Positions 1 through 8,542 of a stretch of DNA of 64,000 nucleotides are shown one piece after another; position 1 is the first letter of the stretch, and the number at the start of each line of letters is the position of its first letter. Under the pieces are notes generated by a model. It did no database searches. It was not told where the DNA came from and saw only the letters and a list, made by a program, of their open reading frames with translations. Made by a program: the position numbers and the translations under genes. The stretch comes from Streptomyces pyxinicus (GTDB lineage Bacteria; Actinomycetota; Actinomycetes; Streptomycetales; Streptomycetaceae): positions 124,001 through 188,000 of the forward strand of contig NZ_JANUGP010000008.1 in assembly GCF_024753135.1 (NCBI RefSeq), in the 5' to 3' direction.

Positions 1-49
1 GTTCGCCGGAGTAGCCGAAGTCGTCGAAGAAGCCCAGCAGTCTCAGCAC
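1..49 (-). CDS. N-terminal fragment of an unidentified protein running off the left edge
   Basis: A minus-strand reading frame begins with GTG at 49 and is open to the window edge. It encodes MLRLLGFFDDFGYSGE. A purine-rich stretch (GAGGGAGGGG) lies just upstream of the GTG and could serve as ribosome binding site. The peptide looks like real protein, but 16 residues are too few to name a family. It would be divergent from the DUF4142 gene at 159. Confidence 0.4.
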   Translation of the reverse strand, partial: MLRLLGFFDDFGYSGE

Positions 50-158
50 CCCCACCCCTCCCTCGCCCGGTCTCTGGAATGTGCGCCTTCGCAGTAATAT
101 GCCAAACCGCACCCACCCCACCTGCACCCCCGGCGTGCGGTGCCGTACAGGAGGCGCC

Positions 159-929
159 ATGCGATCGCGACCCCCGATCAAGGGCCGAGGCATATTCAGT
201 GGGACCGGGCTCATCGTCGTCGGGCTGGCGGCGACCCTCGCGGCGCTGGTCTTCCCGGTGTGGTCGTACGCCGACCGGCAGGGCGTGGGTCAGGTGAACA
301 CGCTGAGTGCGCGGACCGTGACGACGCCGTACGGGCCGTTGTCGGCGCAGGACCGGGACTTCATCGGCAAGGTGCGCCTCGCGGGGCTGTGGGAGCTGCC
401 CGCCGGGGAGTTGGCGGAGCGGAAGGGGACCACGGGCGCCGTGCGGACGGCGGGGCGGCATCTGGTCGACGGGCACACCTCCCTGGACGCGCACGTCCGC
501 ACCGTCGCGGCGCAGCTCGGCGTCCGGCTGGCCAACGAGCCCAACCAGCAGCAGCGGGAGTGGCTCGGCACGCTGCGGGCGGCGCAGGGGCAGGAGTTCG
601 ACCGGGACTTCGCCGGGATCCTGCGGCTGGCGCACGGCCGCGTCTTCTCACTGGTCGCCCAGGTCCGGGCCGGCACCCAGAACTCCCTGGTGCGGGATCT
701 GGCCGACGACGCCAACGCGACCGTGCTCGACCACATCAAGATCCTGGAGGCGACGGGGTACGTCGACTTCGGCGCGCTCTCCCGCGATCTCGCCGCCTCC
801 CCCTCCCCCGTGCCGACGCCGCCCGCCGTCGATCCGGGCGCCGCAGTTCCCGTCGCGCCCTCGCCGACCGCGTCGTACTCCCCGCCGCCCGCCACCGCCG
901 GCCCGGTGCCGCGGCCGGCCGGGTCCTGA
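159..929 (+). CDS. DUF4142-type membrane-anchored extracytoplasmic protein
   Basis: The predicted product is 256 residues. The ATG at 159 is preferred over the in-frame ATG at 81 because CAGGAGG lies 6 nt before it. One membrane segment spans about residues 14-34. A mostly alpha-helical region of about 60-215 follows, with the spacing typical of DUF4142 proteins (DRDFIGKVRLAGLWE, then a later D-H pair in LDHIKILEATG). The last 40 residues are a Pro/Ala/Ser-rich tail. DUF4142 proteins resemble ferritin-like helical bundles and have no agreed enzymatic role. The protein probably faces the cell wall. No operon partner is evident, since the next gene has its own promoter-like hexamer. Confidence 0.7.
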   Translation: MRSRPPIKGRGIFSGTGLIVVGLAATLAALVFPVWSYADRQGVGQVNTLSARTVTTPYGPLSAQDRDFIGKVRLAGLWELPAGELAERKGTTGAVRTAGRHLVDGHTSLDAHVRTVAAQLGVRLANEPNQQQREWLGTLRAAQGQEFDRDFAGILRLAHGRVFSLVAQVRAGTQNSLVRDLADDANATVLDHIKILEATGYVDFGALSRDLAASPSPVPTPPAVDPGAAVPVAPSPTASYSPPPATAGPVPRPAGS

Positions 930-1014
930 CCTGCGCGGGAAACGGAACGTCACATACCGGCGACGCTGTGTCCGGATCGTGAACAGGGCATGGCGCCCGG
1001 CCGCGCCGGTGGCA

Positions 1015-1020
1015 TAGAAA
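1015..1020 (+). promoter_or_regulatory. Candidate -10 of a leaderless promoter
   Basis: TAGAAA ends 6 nt before the ATG at 1027, and no ribosome binding site is visible. The same geometry recurs at about a dozen genes in the window. Confidence 0.35.
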
Positions 1021-1026
1021 CGCGGC

Positions 1027-1848
1027 ATGTTCTGGCTCCTCCTGCTGCTTCTGGCCTGGGCGTTCGCCGGTGTCGCGTGCACCCGGCTGTGCCTGGCGGC
1101 CGTCCGCGCGGCCACCGTCGAGAGCGCCGGTCCGGCACCGGACGAGGCGCGCGGTCTGACGGTGTACGAGGCCGCGTTCCTGTCCGGCGGTCCGGCCCGG
1201 GTCGCCGACGTGACGCTGGTGTCGATGGCCCGGCAGCGGCGGCTGCTGCTCGCGCACACCGGCTGGGCCACCGTGGTGGACCCGGACGGGCGCGACGAGT
1301 TGGAGGAGTCCGTCATAGGGGCCATCGGGCCGGAGGGGCAGTCCCGGATCGCCCCCGTACGGGCCCGGACGGCCGGTGCGGAGGCGGTACGGCGACTGGC
1401 CGACCGGCTGGTGCGCGCGGGCCTCGCGGTGCCGGAGGGCGGCGGGGCCGACGTAGGGTCCGCGGTGCGGCGGGTACGGGCCGTCGCGGTCGTCGTGGTG
1501 CTGCTCGGGATCACCGCGCTGCTGCTGCCCGACGGGACGGGGACGCCTCGGCTGCTGGTCGGGCTCTGGTTCGCCCTGCCGCTGCTGCTGTCGCTGAGCT
1601 GCCTCGCGCTCGCCCGCTTCGAGGCGCACCCGTACTCGCGTTGGGCCTCGCCCGCCGGGCAGCGGCTACTGGGCACGCTCGGGGGCGGGACGGCCGGGGC
1701 CGGTGACGAGCGGTCCTTCCTCACCTCCGTCGCCGTGCGCGGCATCCGGGCAGTCGGTGAGCCGGACCTGCGCGCGGCTTTCGCCCACCGAGACCACCGA
1801 GACGACCGCGACCACCGCGACCACCGAGAGCGGCTCTGGCGGGGGTAG
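1027..1848 (+). CDS. TIGR04222-type membrane protein
   Basis: The predicted product is 273 residues. It starts with a membrane segment (about 1-22), continues with a soluble domain containing GLTVYEAAFLSGGPARV and VADVTLVSMARQRRL (about 45-145), and then has a hydrophobic pair (about 158-205). This order matches the actinobacterial TIGR04222 family, whose function is unknown. Family members usually end in a Gly/Cys-rich tail. Here the tail is instead a charged repeat of HRD units (see 1786-1830). There is no Shine-Dalgarno sequence before the ATG, so translation may be leaderless. Confidence 0.65.
   Translation: MFWLLLLLLAWAFAGVACTRLCLAAVRAATVESAGPAPDEARGLTVYEAAFLSGGPARVADVTLVSMARQRRLLLAHTGWATVVDPDGRDELEESVIGAIGPEGQSRIAPVRARTAGAEAVRRLADRLVRAGLAVPEGGGADVGSAVRRVRAVAVVVVLLGITALLLPDGTGTPRLLVGLWFALPLLLSLSCLALARFEAHPYSRWASPAGQRLLGTLGGGTAGAGDERSFLTSVAVRGIRAVGEPDLRAAFAHRDHRDDRDHRDHRERLWRG
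1786..1830 (+). repeat. Five tandem 9-bp units encoding an HRD-rich C-terminus
   Basis: Five in-frame 9-mers (CACCGAGAC twice, GACCGCGAC, CACCGCGAC, CACCGAGAG) encode HRD-HRD-DRD-HRD-HRE at the end of the TIGR04222 protein. Copy-number changes would preserve the frame. Confidence 0.85.
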
Positions 1849-2004
1849 GGGCGCCCCCGGGGCACGAGGGGCGCATCGGGAGCACTCGCGCCGACACCGG
1901 CCGGGCGGTGCTTGCCTTCACCGACGGCCGTCCGAAACATCCCTTCTGTTGTCGGCGGGCCCTGGCAGCCATGCCGGCGCCGCCGCACACCGAAGGGATA
2001 CGCG

Positions 2005-3687
2005 ATGAGAGCTGCCGCCCTCTACTCCGCCGCGCTGTACTCGGCCGCCGGGTCCTTGCTGCTGACCACGCTGGCCGCGGCTCCGGCGGGCGGCGCTCCC
2101 GCCGGGCGCCGCACGTCCGAGGCGCCCGGCATGGCCGAACTGCGCGGCGCCGCCGTGGCCGTGGCCCGCGCCCGGTCGGCCGGCATCGACTTCGGGGACT
2201 GCCCCGCCGCCGAGGTGCCGGGGACGCCGGACAGCGTGCGGTGCGGCACGGTGACCGTCCCGCTGGACTACGCGCACCCCGACGGCAGGCAGCTCCGGCT
2301 GACCGTCAGCCGCGCCCGCGCCACCCAGAAGGACCCGCACAACAGCAAGCGGAAGGTGCCCCGGCAGGGCGCCCTCGTCTACAACCCGGGCGGCCCCGGG
2401 GGCTCCAGCATGTACTTTCCGCTGGCCGCCGGCATCCCGCGGTGGCAGCGGATCGCCGCCGCGTACGACCTCGTCGGCTACGCCCCGCGTGGGGTGGGCC
2501 GGTCGGCGCCGCTGTCCTGCGAGGACCCGAAGGGGTTCTTCAAGGGACCCAGCGCGGCCCCGACGCATCCCTCGGAGGAGTACAAGCGGGAGCGGATCGC
2601 ACGGGCGAAGGCGTACGCCCGCGGCTGCGCCGAGCGCTCGGGCAGCGCGCTGCGGCACTACACCTCGCTGAACAACGCCCGCGACCTGGACGTGCTGCGG
2701 GCCGCGCTGGGCGAGGACCGGCTGACGTTCATGGGGGCGTCGTACGGCACCTACTTCGGCGCGCTGTACGCGGCGATGTTCCCCTCGCATCTGCGGCGCA
2801 TGGTGCTGGACGCGGCGGTGAACCCGGACCCGGAGAAGGTCTGGTACCGCAGCAACCTCGACCAGTCGGCCGCGTTCGAGGAGCGCTGGGCGGACTTCCG
2901 GGAGTGGATCGCCCGGCACGACGACGTGTACCGGCTCGGGACCAACCCGGCGGCGGTGCAGCGGAGTTACGACACCGCGCGGGAGCGGCTGGCCGGGAAG
3001 GCGGCGGGCGGCAAGGTCGGGCCGGGGCAGTTGCAGAACGCGTTCCTGACCGCCGGGTACTACGACGACTTCTGGCCGAGCCGGGCCGCGGCGCTGTCGG
3101 CGTATCTGCGCGGCGATCCGGGGCCGCTGGTCGCGCTGGCCTCGCCGAACCCGGAGTCGGCCGCCGAGGCGGAGAACGGCAGCGCGGTGTACACGGCCGT
3201 CGAGTGCAACGACGCGGCGTGGCCCACGGAGTGGGAGGTGTGGGACCGCGACAACACCCGGCTGGCCCGGGTCGCGCCCTTCGAGACGTGGGACAACGCG
3301 TGGGCGAACCTGCCGTGCGCCTACTGGCCGGCGCCCCGGCAGCGGCCGCTCGACGTGCGCACCGGGCCGGGTGAGCTGCCCGGGGTGCTGATCCTGGCGG
3401 CCGAACGGGACGCGGCGGCGCCGTACGCGGGGGCGCTGGAGATGAACCGGCGGCTGGCGGGCTCGGTGCTGGTGACCGAGCGGGACGCGGGCACGCACGG
3501 CATCGGCGGCGGCCCCAACCAGTGCGTCAACGGCCACCTGGAGGCGTATCTGCTGGGGGGCCGCCTCCCGGCCCGGCACACGTCCTGCGCACCGCGCCGG
3601 GAGCCGGCCCCCGACACCCCGGCACCCGGCACCTCCGGGGACCGCATCCCTAGGGACACCCTCAAGGGCAAGGCGGTCAAGGGCTGA
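2005..3687 (+). CDS. Secreted alpha/beta hydrolase, tripeptidyl-aminopeptidase-like (S33)
   Basis: The predicted product is 560 residues. The start is the ATG at 2005, preceded by GAAGGGA. The N-terminus is a signal peptide (about 1-33) followed by a short propeptide-like stretch. Y-NPGGPGGS near 127-134 supplies the oxyanion loop. The nucleophile is Ser246 in GASYGTY. An acidic residue (AERDAAAP) and a late His (GTHGIGG) complete a likely triad, followed by the C-terminal TAP-like cap with CVNGHLEAYL. Streptomyces Tap and SlpD/E enzymes remove N-terminal tripeptides from exported proteins. Substrate specificity cannot be read from sequence. The product is likely secreted or wall-associated. 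It converges on hemQ. Confidence 0.82.
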   Translation: MRAAALYSAALYSAAGSLLLTTLAAAPAGGAPAGRRTSEAPGMAELRGAAVAVARARSAGIDFGDCPAAEVPGTPDSVRCGTVTVPLDYAHPDGRQLRLTVSRARATQKDPHNSKRKVPRQGALVYNPGGPGGSSMYFPLAAGIPRWQRIAAAYDLVGYAPRGVGRSAPLSCEDPKGFFKGPSAAPTHPSEEYKRERIARAKAYARGCAERSGSALRHYTSLNNARDLDVLRAALGEDRLTFMGASYGTYFGALYAAMFPSHLRRMVLDAAVNPDPEKVWYRSNLDQSAAFEERWADFREWIARHDDVYRLGTNPAAVQRSYDTARERLAGKAAGGKVGPGQLQNAFLTAGYYDDFWPSRAAALSAYLRGDPGPLVALASPNPESAAEAENGSAVYTAVECNDAAWPTEWEVWDRDNTRLARVAPFETWDNAWANLPCAYWPAPRQRPLDVRTGPGELPGVLILAAERDAAAPYAGALEMNRRLAGSVLVTERDAGTHGIGGGPNQCVNGHLEAYLLGGRLPARHTSCAPRREPAPDTPAPGTSGDRIPRDTLKGKAVKG

Positions 3688-3695
3688 CCGCCCTG

Positions 3696-3729
3696 CCCGG
3701 TGATCAGGCGAGCCCGGTGATCAGGCGAG
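3696..3729. repeat. 17-bp perfect tandem duplication across the hemQ 3' end
   Basis: CCCGGTGATCAGGCGAG occurs at 3696-3712 and again at 3713-3729. The right copy contains the hemQ stop codon and its last codons (GLA); the left copy lies between the convergent genes. Confidence 0.9.
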
Positions 3730-4449
3730 CCCGGCGACCAGTTCCGCGACGTCCTTGCGGCGGCCCGTGTAGAACGGGACCTCCTCGCGGACGTGCATCC
3801 GGGCCTCGGAGCCGCGCAGGTGGCGCATGAGGTCGACGATGCGGTACAGCTCGTCGGCCTCGAAGGCGAGGATCCACTCGTAGTCGCCGAGGGAGAACGA
3901 GGCGACCGTGTTGGCGCGCACGTCCGGGAAGCCGCGGGCCATCTTGCCGTGGTCGGCGAGCATGCGGCGGCGGTCCTCGTCGGGCAGCAGGTACCAGTCG
4001 TAGGAGCGCACGAAGGGGTAGACGCTCACGTAGTTCCGGGGCGTCTCGTCGGCGAGGAACGCCGGGATGTGCGAGCGGTTGAACTCGGCGGGGCGGTGCA
4101 GCGCCATGTTCGACCACACGGGCTCCAGCGCGCGGCCGAGCCGGGTGCGGCGGAAGAGGTTGTACGCCTCCTGGAGCTGGTCGCTGGTCTCCGCGTGCCA
4201 CCAGATCATCAGGTCCGCGTCGGCGCGCAGGCCGGACAGGTCGTAGGTGCCGCGGATCTTGACGTCCTTGGCGGCGAGCTGGTCGAACAGCTCCTGGACC
4301 TCGTCGGCGTAGCCCGCGCGGTCCTCCGGCAGCGCGTCCTTCAGTCTGAAGACGGACCAGAGGGTGTAGCGGATGACCTCGTTGAGGTCCTTGGCCAGCT
4401 TGCCCTTGTTCGGGATCCTGCCGGGCTCGGTGGTGGCGTCGTCACTCAT
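3721..4449 (-). CDS. hemQ: Coproheme decarboxylase (HemQ/ChdC)
   Basis: The predicted product is 242 residues, the usual actinobacterial size. HemQ converts Fe-coproporphyrin III to haem b by two peroxide-dependent decarboxylations, the last step of the coproporphyrin-dependent pathway. The catalytic Tyr appears to be Tyr144 (SVYPF), the axial haem ligand His167 (ADHGKMAR), and a distal His is His127 (NRSHIPAFL). The spacings of 23 and 17 residues agree with those I recall for corynebacterial ChdC. The ATG lies 5 bp after the hemY stop, and the ribosome binding site overlaps the end of hemY, so the two genes are almost certainly cotranscribed. Older annotation would call it a chlorite-dismutase-family protein. 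Confidence 0.93.
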   Translation of the reverse strand: MSDDATTEPGRIPNKGKLAKDLNEVIRYTLWSVFRLKDALPEDRAGYADEVQELFDQLAAKDVKIRGTYDLSGLRADADLMIWWHAETSDQLQEAYNLFRRTRLGRALEPVWSNMALHRPAEFNRSHIPAFLADETPRNYVSVYPFVRSYDWYLLPDEDRRRMLADHGKMARGFPDVRANTVASFSLGDYEWILAFEADELYRIVDLMRHLRGSEARMHVREEVPFYTGRRKDVAELVAGLA

Positions 4450-4454
4450 GTTCC

Positions 4455-5921
4455 CTATTCTCCCGCTCCGCCGTGGAGGCTCTGCACCGGGTGGGCCATC
4501 AGGTCGTCGGCCGCCGACCGGTCGCCGGCCAGCCCGTCCACCGCCGCGTTCGCGCTCGCGACGCAGGCCGGGATGCCGACGCCGTCGTACTGCGCGCCGC
4601 ACACCGCGAGGCCGGACAGCCGCGCCACGTGCGCGCGGATGCGGGCCACGCGCGCGTGGTGGCCGACCGGGTACTGGGGCAGGCCGTCGGTCCAGCGGGT
4701 GACCCGGGTCCGAAGCGGTACGGCGTCCAGGCCGGTGGCCTCGCGCAGGTCGTGCCGGGAGACCTCGACCAGGCCGGTGTCGTCGCGGCCGAGGATCTCC
4801 GTCTCGCCGTGCCGGCCGACGGAGGTGCGCAGGACGACCACGCCGGGGTCCTGCGCGGCGATCCAGCCCCACTTCTGCGAGGCGAAGGTGGACGCCTTGA
4901 TGGTGCGGCCGTCGACGGGCGGCACCAGGAAGCCGCTGCCCTCGGGCAGCCGCACGTCGGCACGCCGGTAGGCGAGGGTGACCAGGGCCATGGACGCGTA
5001 CTCGACTGCGGCCAGTTCGGCCGCGGCGGCCGGGGTCTCGGCGCGCAGCAGCCGCGCGGCGGCCGGGGCCGGTACGGCGAGGATCACGGCGTCGGCGTGC
5101 AGTACGCGCTCGGCGGTGGTGATCCGCCAGCCGCCGGCGGCCTCGCGGCGCAGCCCGGTCACGGGGGTGCCGGTGCGGATCTCGCCGCCGCGGGCCCGGA
5201 CGGAGTCGGCGACCGCGAGCGGCAGGGTGCCGACACCGCCGTCGATGCCGGTGAAGACGGGGCCCGTCGGCCGGCCCGCGGCGGCCTTGGCCTGGATCTC
5301 CCGGACGCCCTCGGTGAGGGAGGCGTGGGCGCGGGCGGTCTGGAAGAGCTGGGGGACGGCCGAGCGCATGGAGATGCGGTAGGCGTCGCCCGCGTACACC
5401 CCGCCGAGCAGGGGTTCGACCAGGCGGTCCACGACCTCGCGGCCGAGCCGGGCCGCCACGTACTCCCCCACGGCCACGTCGTCGCCGACCTCGGTGCGCG
5501 GCAGGTCCGCGTCGCGCTCGATACGGGCGACGCCCTCGGCGGAGAGCACCCCGGACAGGGCGGCGGCGGTGCCGGGGACGCCCATCACATGGCCCTTGGG
5601 CATGGGCCGCAGCGCGCCCCGGGTCCACAGGGCGGCGGTCGCGGTGGCCGGCGGCTGGAGCCGCTCGCCGAGGCCGGTCTCGCGGGCCAGGGTGACGGCC
5701 TCGGGGCGGCGGGCGAGCATCGACTCGGCACCGAGGTCGACGCGCACACCGGCGATCTCACCGGACAGCAGCTTGCCGCCGACCCGCTCGGCGGCCTCCA
5801 GCACGGTCACCCGCGCGCCGCGCCCCAGCAGCCGGTGGGCCGCGGCCAAGCCGGCGATGCCGGCTCCGATGACGACGACATGCCCGGTGTCCGTGCCCGT
5901 ACCCGTACCCGTGGTGCTCAT
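4455..5921 (-). CDS. hemG: Coproporphyrinogen/protoporphyrinogen oxidase (HemY/CgoX)
   Basis: The predicted product is 488 residues. It is an FAD-dependent oxidase with a dinucleotide-binding motif near the N-terminus ([17 protein letters not shown], then an acidic residue in [13 protein letters not shown]). The motif LRTSVGRHG and the C-terminal [18 protein letters not shown] fit the HemY family. Because HemQ is encoded next door, the physiological substrate is probably coproporphyrinogen III (the CgoX reaction). The ATG at 5921 follows GTGGGG and begins [10 protein letters not shown], a small Gly-Thr repeat. It forms a two-gene operon with hemQ. Symbols used for this gene include hemG, hemY and cgoX. 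Confidence 0.93.
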   Translation of the reverse strand: MSTTGTGTGTDTGHVVVIGAGIAGLAAAHRLLGRGARVTVLEAAERVGGKLLSGEIAGVRVDLGAESMLARRPEAVTLARETGLGERLQPPATATAALWTRGALRPMPKGHVMGVPGTAAALSGVLSAEGVARIERDADLPRTEVGDDVAVGEYVAARLGREVVDRLVEPLLGGVYAGDAYRISMRSAVPQLFQTARAHASLTEGVREIQAKAAAGRPTGPVFTGIDGGVGTLPLAVADSVRARGGEIRTGTPVTGLRREAAGGWRITTAERVLHADAVILAVPAPAAARLLRAETPAAAAELAAVEYASMALVTLAYRRADVRLPEGSGFLVPPVDGRTIKASTFASQKWGWIAAQDPGVVVLRTSVGRHGETEILGRDDTGLVEVSRHDLREATGLDAVPLRTRVTRWTDGLPQYPVGHHARVARIRAHVARLSGLAVCGAQYDGVGIPACVASANAAVDGLAGDRSAADDLMAHPVQSLHGGAGE

Positions 5922-6118
5922 GAGCCCCACTCTCTCAGACCCCCGCGGCGCTCCCGCCAGGGCCACAGGTCCCGGGTCGTCCGCGCCCGGTGTCCGCTCC
6001 GAGTCCGGGCCGTGACCGCTTAGGGGCCGGGCGGGTCGAACGTCCGGGCACGCCCCGCCGTCGTAGGGGCGGCATTCGTCATGCGTCATGCGTTACGAGT
6101 CCGGGGGGGGGATCACCC

Positions 6119-6719
6119 ATGAGCACACCACGCACCGTACGATCGGCGCCGTCCGTCCGCAGGCTGGCCGAAGTCCTGCTCGCCGCCTCCCTGGCGCTCA
6201 CCGGGTGCGGGGCGGGCGGCGCCGCCAGGGGAAAGCCCGGCACGCCCCGGCTCACTCCGGACTCGGTCAGCCGGGACGCCGACCGGCACGTTGATCGAGC
6301 GCACGGTCGAGGCGCAGGACGTCACCGACCAGATGGTGAATGTCGGCAGCCGCGTCACGTCGCAGCGGGCCGGCGTCGACCGGATCCGCGCGCTGATGGA
6401 CCGGGCGACGAAGCTCGGTGATGTCGTCGCGCTGGAAGGGCAGTTGAGCGAGCGTCAGGCCGACCTGGAGGCACTGCCGGCCCGGCAGGCGTCCCTGAAG
6501 GACCGCAGCCTCGCCACCATCACCCTGTCGCTGTCCGAGAAGCCGGTGTCCGGGGCGGCCGGCGACGAACGGGCCGGGCATCGTGGACGTGCTCGGCGCG
6601 GCCCTGCCGTTCCTGGCCCTCGCCGCCGCGCGGAGCCCGGGCCGGCGATGACCGCGCTCGGCCCGCTGCCGGCGGCCCGCCCGGTGCCGGCCGACTCCGG
6701 GCAGCCGGACCAGGACTGA
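6119..6719 (+). pseudogene. Decayed DUF4349 lipoprotein gene
   Basis: The first part (from ATG 6119) encodes a signal peptide with lipobox LTGC and a short Ala/Gly linker. The frame then has to change near 6280-6290. There the sequence resumes as TGTLIERTVEAQDVTDQMV and continues through the conserved DUF4349 region (VNVGSRVTSQRAGVDRIRALMDRATKLGDVV and the following coiled-coil-like helix). A second frame change near 6570 is needed for GIVDVLGAALPFLALAAA, the remnant of the C-terminal membrane segment. Compared with intact family members, about 80 residues of the middle are missing. An internal deletion plus a later frameshift explains this. The start sits behind a run of nine G (6103-6111), itself prone to slippage. 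Confidence 0.75.
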
Positions 6720-6734
6720 AGTACCGGGGCCCCG

Positions 6735-6740
6735 TAGCGT
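6735..6740 (+). promoter_or_regulatory. Candidate -10 of a leaderless promoter
   Basis: TAGCGT is followed by exactly 6 nt and then the ATG at 6747. No ribosome binding site is present. The identical hexamer and spacing occur on the other strand before the gene starting at 28010. Confidence 0.5.
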
Positions 6741-6746
6741 GTTCCC

Positions 6747-8150
6747 ATGACCAAGAGTGGCGGGCGGGACGGTACGGAACGGCTGGTCGTGATCGGTGGT
6801 GACGCCGCGGGCATGTCCGCGGCATCCCAGGCACGCCGGCTGCGGAAACCCGGGGAGCTGGAGATCGTGGCCTTCGAACGCGGCCACTTCACCTCCTACT
6901 CGGCGTGCGGCATCCCCTACTGGGTGGGCGGCGAGGTCTCCGGGCCGGACGAGCTGATCGCCCGTACGCCCGAGGAGCACCGGGAGCGCGGGATCGACCT
7001 GCGGCTGCGCACCGAGGTGACCGGGATCGACGTGGCCGGGCAGCGGGTGCGGGCGCGTGCGGTGGACACCGGGGCCGAGTCCTGGACGCCGTACGACCGG
7101 CTCGTCATCGCCACCGGGGCGCGTCCGGTCCGCCCGGACCTGCCCGGCGTGGACGCCCCCGGGGTGCACGGCGTGCAGACCCTGGACGACGGGCAGGCGC
7201 TGCTCGACACGCTGGCCCGCACGGACGGCCGGCGCGCGGTGGTCGTCGGCGCCGGCTACATCGGGGTGGAGATGGCCGAGGCGCTGATCCACCGGGGCTA
7301 CGAGGTGACCGTCGTCAACCGGGGCAGCGAGCCGATGGCGACGCTCGACCCGGACATGGGCCGGCTGGTGCGCCGGGCGATGGAGGGCCTCGGCATCACC
7401 ATGGTGAGCGACGCCGAGGTGACGGAGCTGCCGACCGGCGACGACGGCCGGGTCCGCGCGGTGCGCACGAAGGACGCCGAGTACCCGGCCGACCTGGTGA
7501 TCCTCGGGATCGGCGTCCGCCCGGAGACCTCCCTGGCCCGGTCGGCGGGCCTGCCGGTGGGCGCGCACGGCGGGCTGCTCACCGACCTGGCGATGCGGGT
7601 GCGCGGGCACCGGAACATCTGGGCGGGCGGCGACTGCGTGGAGGTGCTGAACCTGGTCTCCGGGCAGGAGCAGTACGTTCCGCTCGGCACGCACGCCAAC
7701 AAGCACGGGCAGGTCATCGGCACCAACGCCGGTGGCGGGTACGCCACGTTCCCGGGGGTGGTGGGCACGGCCGTCAGCAAGGTCTGCGACCTGGAGATCG
7801 CGCGTACCGGGCTGCGCGAGAAGGACGCGGACCGGGTGGGGCTGCGCTACGAGGCGGTCACCATCGAGTCCACCAGCCGGGCCGGGTACTACCCGGGCGC
7901 CTCCCCGATGACGGTCAAGATGCTCGCCGAGCGCGGCACCGGCCGGCTGCTCGGCGTGCAGATTGTCGGCCGCGAGGGCGCCGGCAAACGCGTGGACATC
8001 GCGGCCGTCGCCCTCACGGCCCGGCTGACCGTCGAGCAGATGACGGCCCTGGACCTGGGATACGCCCCGCCCTTCTCCCCCGTCTGGGACCCGGTACTGG
8101 TGGCGGCGCGCAAGGCGACGGCGAAGGTACGGCAGGGTCAGCCGGGGTGA
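6747..8150 (+). CDS. FAD/NAD(P)-dependent oxidoreductase, CoA-disulfide reductase-like
   Basis: The predicted product is 467 residues. It has an FAD-binding GxGxxG-like motif (VVIGGDAAGMSAA, 14-26), the single redox cysteine Cys54 in SYSACGIPYW, a second nucleotide-binding fold (VVVGAGYIGVEMAEAL, near 170), the FAD-contact IWAGGDC, and the C-terminal dimerisation domain. The SxxxCGxPY motif with one cysteine is typical of CoA-disulfide reductases and NADH oxidases rather than of enzymes with a CxxxxC pair. The electron acceptor could be CoA disulfide, a persulfide or oxygen. It appears to be monocistronic. The start is supported by the promoter-like hexamer 6 nt upstream. Confidence 0.85.
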   Translation: MTKSGGRDGTERLVVIGGDAAGMSAASQARRLRKPGELEIVAFERGHFTSYSACGIPYWVGGEVSGPDELIARTPEEHRERGIDLRLRTEVTGIDVAGQRVRARAVDTGAESWTPYDRLVIATGARPVRPDLPGVDAPGVHGVQTLDDGQALLDTLARTDGRRAVVVGAGYIGVEMAEALIHRGYEVTVVNRGSEPMATLDPDMGRLVRRAMEGLGITMVSDAEVTELPTGDDGRVRAVRTKDAEYPADLVILGIGVRPETSLARSAGLPVGAHGGLLTDLAMRVRGHRNIWAGGDCVEVLNLVSGQEQYVPLGTHANKHGQVIGTNAGGGYATFPGVVGTAVSKVCDLEIARTGLREKDADRVGLRYEAVTIESTSRAGYYPGASPMTVKMLAERGTGRLLGVQIVGREGAGKRVDIAAVALTARLTVEQMTALDLGYAPPFSPVWDPVLVAARKATAKVRQGQPG

Positions 8151-8153
8151 CCC

Positions 8154-8450
8154 CTAGGCGGTTCCGCTGATCCTCGGCAGGGCGGAGACGGCGGAGTTGG
8201 CGGCCGGGGCCTCCGCCGGCCGGGCGTGCGTGGCGGTGGGCCGGGCGGAGCGCAGCCGGTGGCTCACCGCCTCGTCCAGCGTCACAGGCCGCTGTGTCTG
8301 CGCGGCCAGCCGCCCCGCCTCCTGACCGAGGCGCGCCACGTCCTCCCAGGGGAGGCGCACGACCAGGGACAGTTCGGCCTCGCCGTCGGGCAGGGCGTGC
8401 ATCGCGGGAAACCGCGGAGCGTTCGCCGGATACTGTGAAGCGTTCGTCAT
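8154..8450 (-). CDS. Small conserved protein of unknown function
   Basis: The predicted product is 98 residues. ATG 8450 follows GAGGACC. The central part (ELSLVVRLPWEDVARLGQEA) looks like a short amphipathic domain, and the C-terminus is Ala/Pro-rich. There is no signal peptide or membrane segment. The family was not recognised. It converges on the oxidoreductase with only 3 bp between stops and is divergent from the rhomboid gene. Confidence 0.6.
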   Translation of the reverse strand: MTNASQYPANAPRFPAMHALPDGEAELSLVVRLPWEDVARLGQEAGRLAAQTQRPVTLDEAVSHRLRSARPTATHARPAEAPAANSAVSALPRISGTA

Positions 8451-8542
8451 CGCCTGGTCCTCACGTCGGTTGCGGAGGGATACGCGCTAGGGCGCGGCCG
8501 TGTTCACCGGTTCGGCCGTCGCATCGCGGGCAGTACTTGTGT

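Noticed and set aside
6119..6719. Programmed frameshifting to explain the broken DUF4349 gene
   Set aside because: A large middle part is missing as well and the second break removes the membrane segment, so loss of function is simpler.
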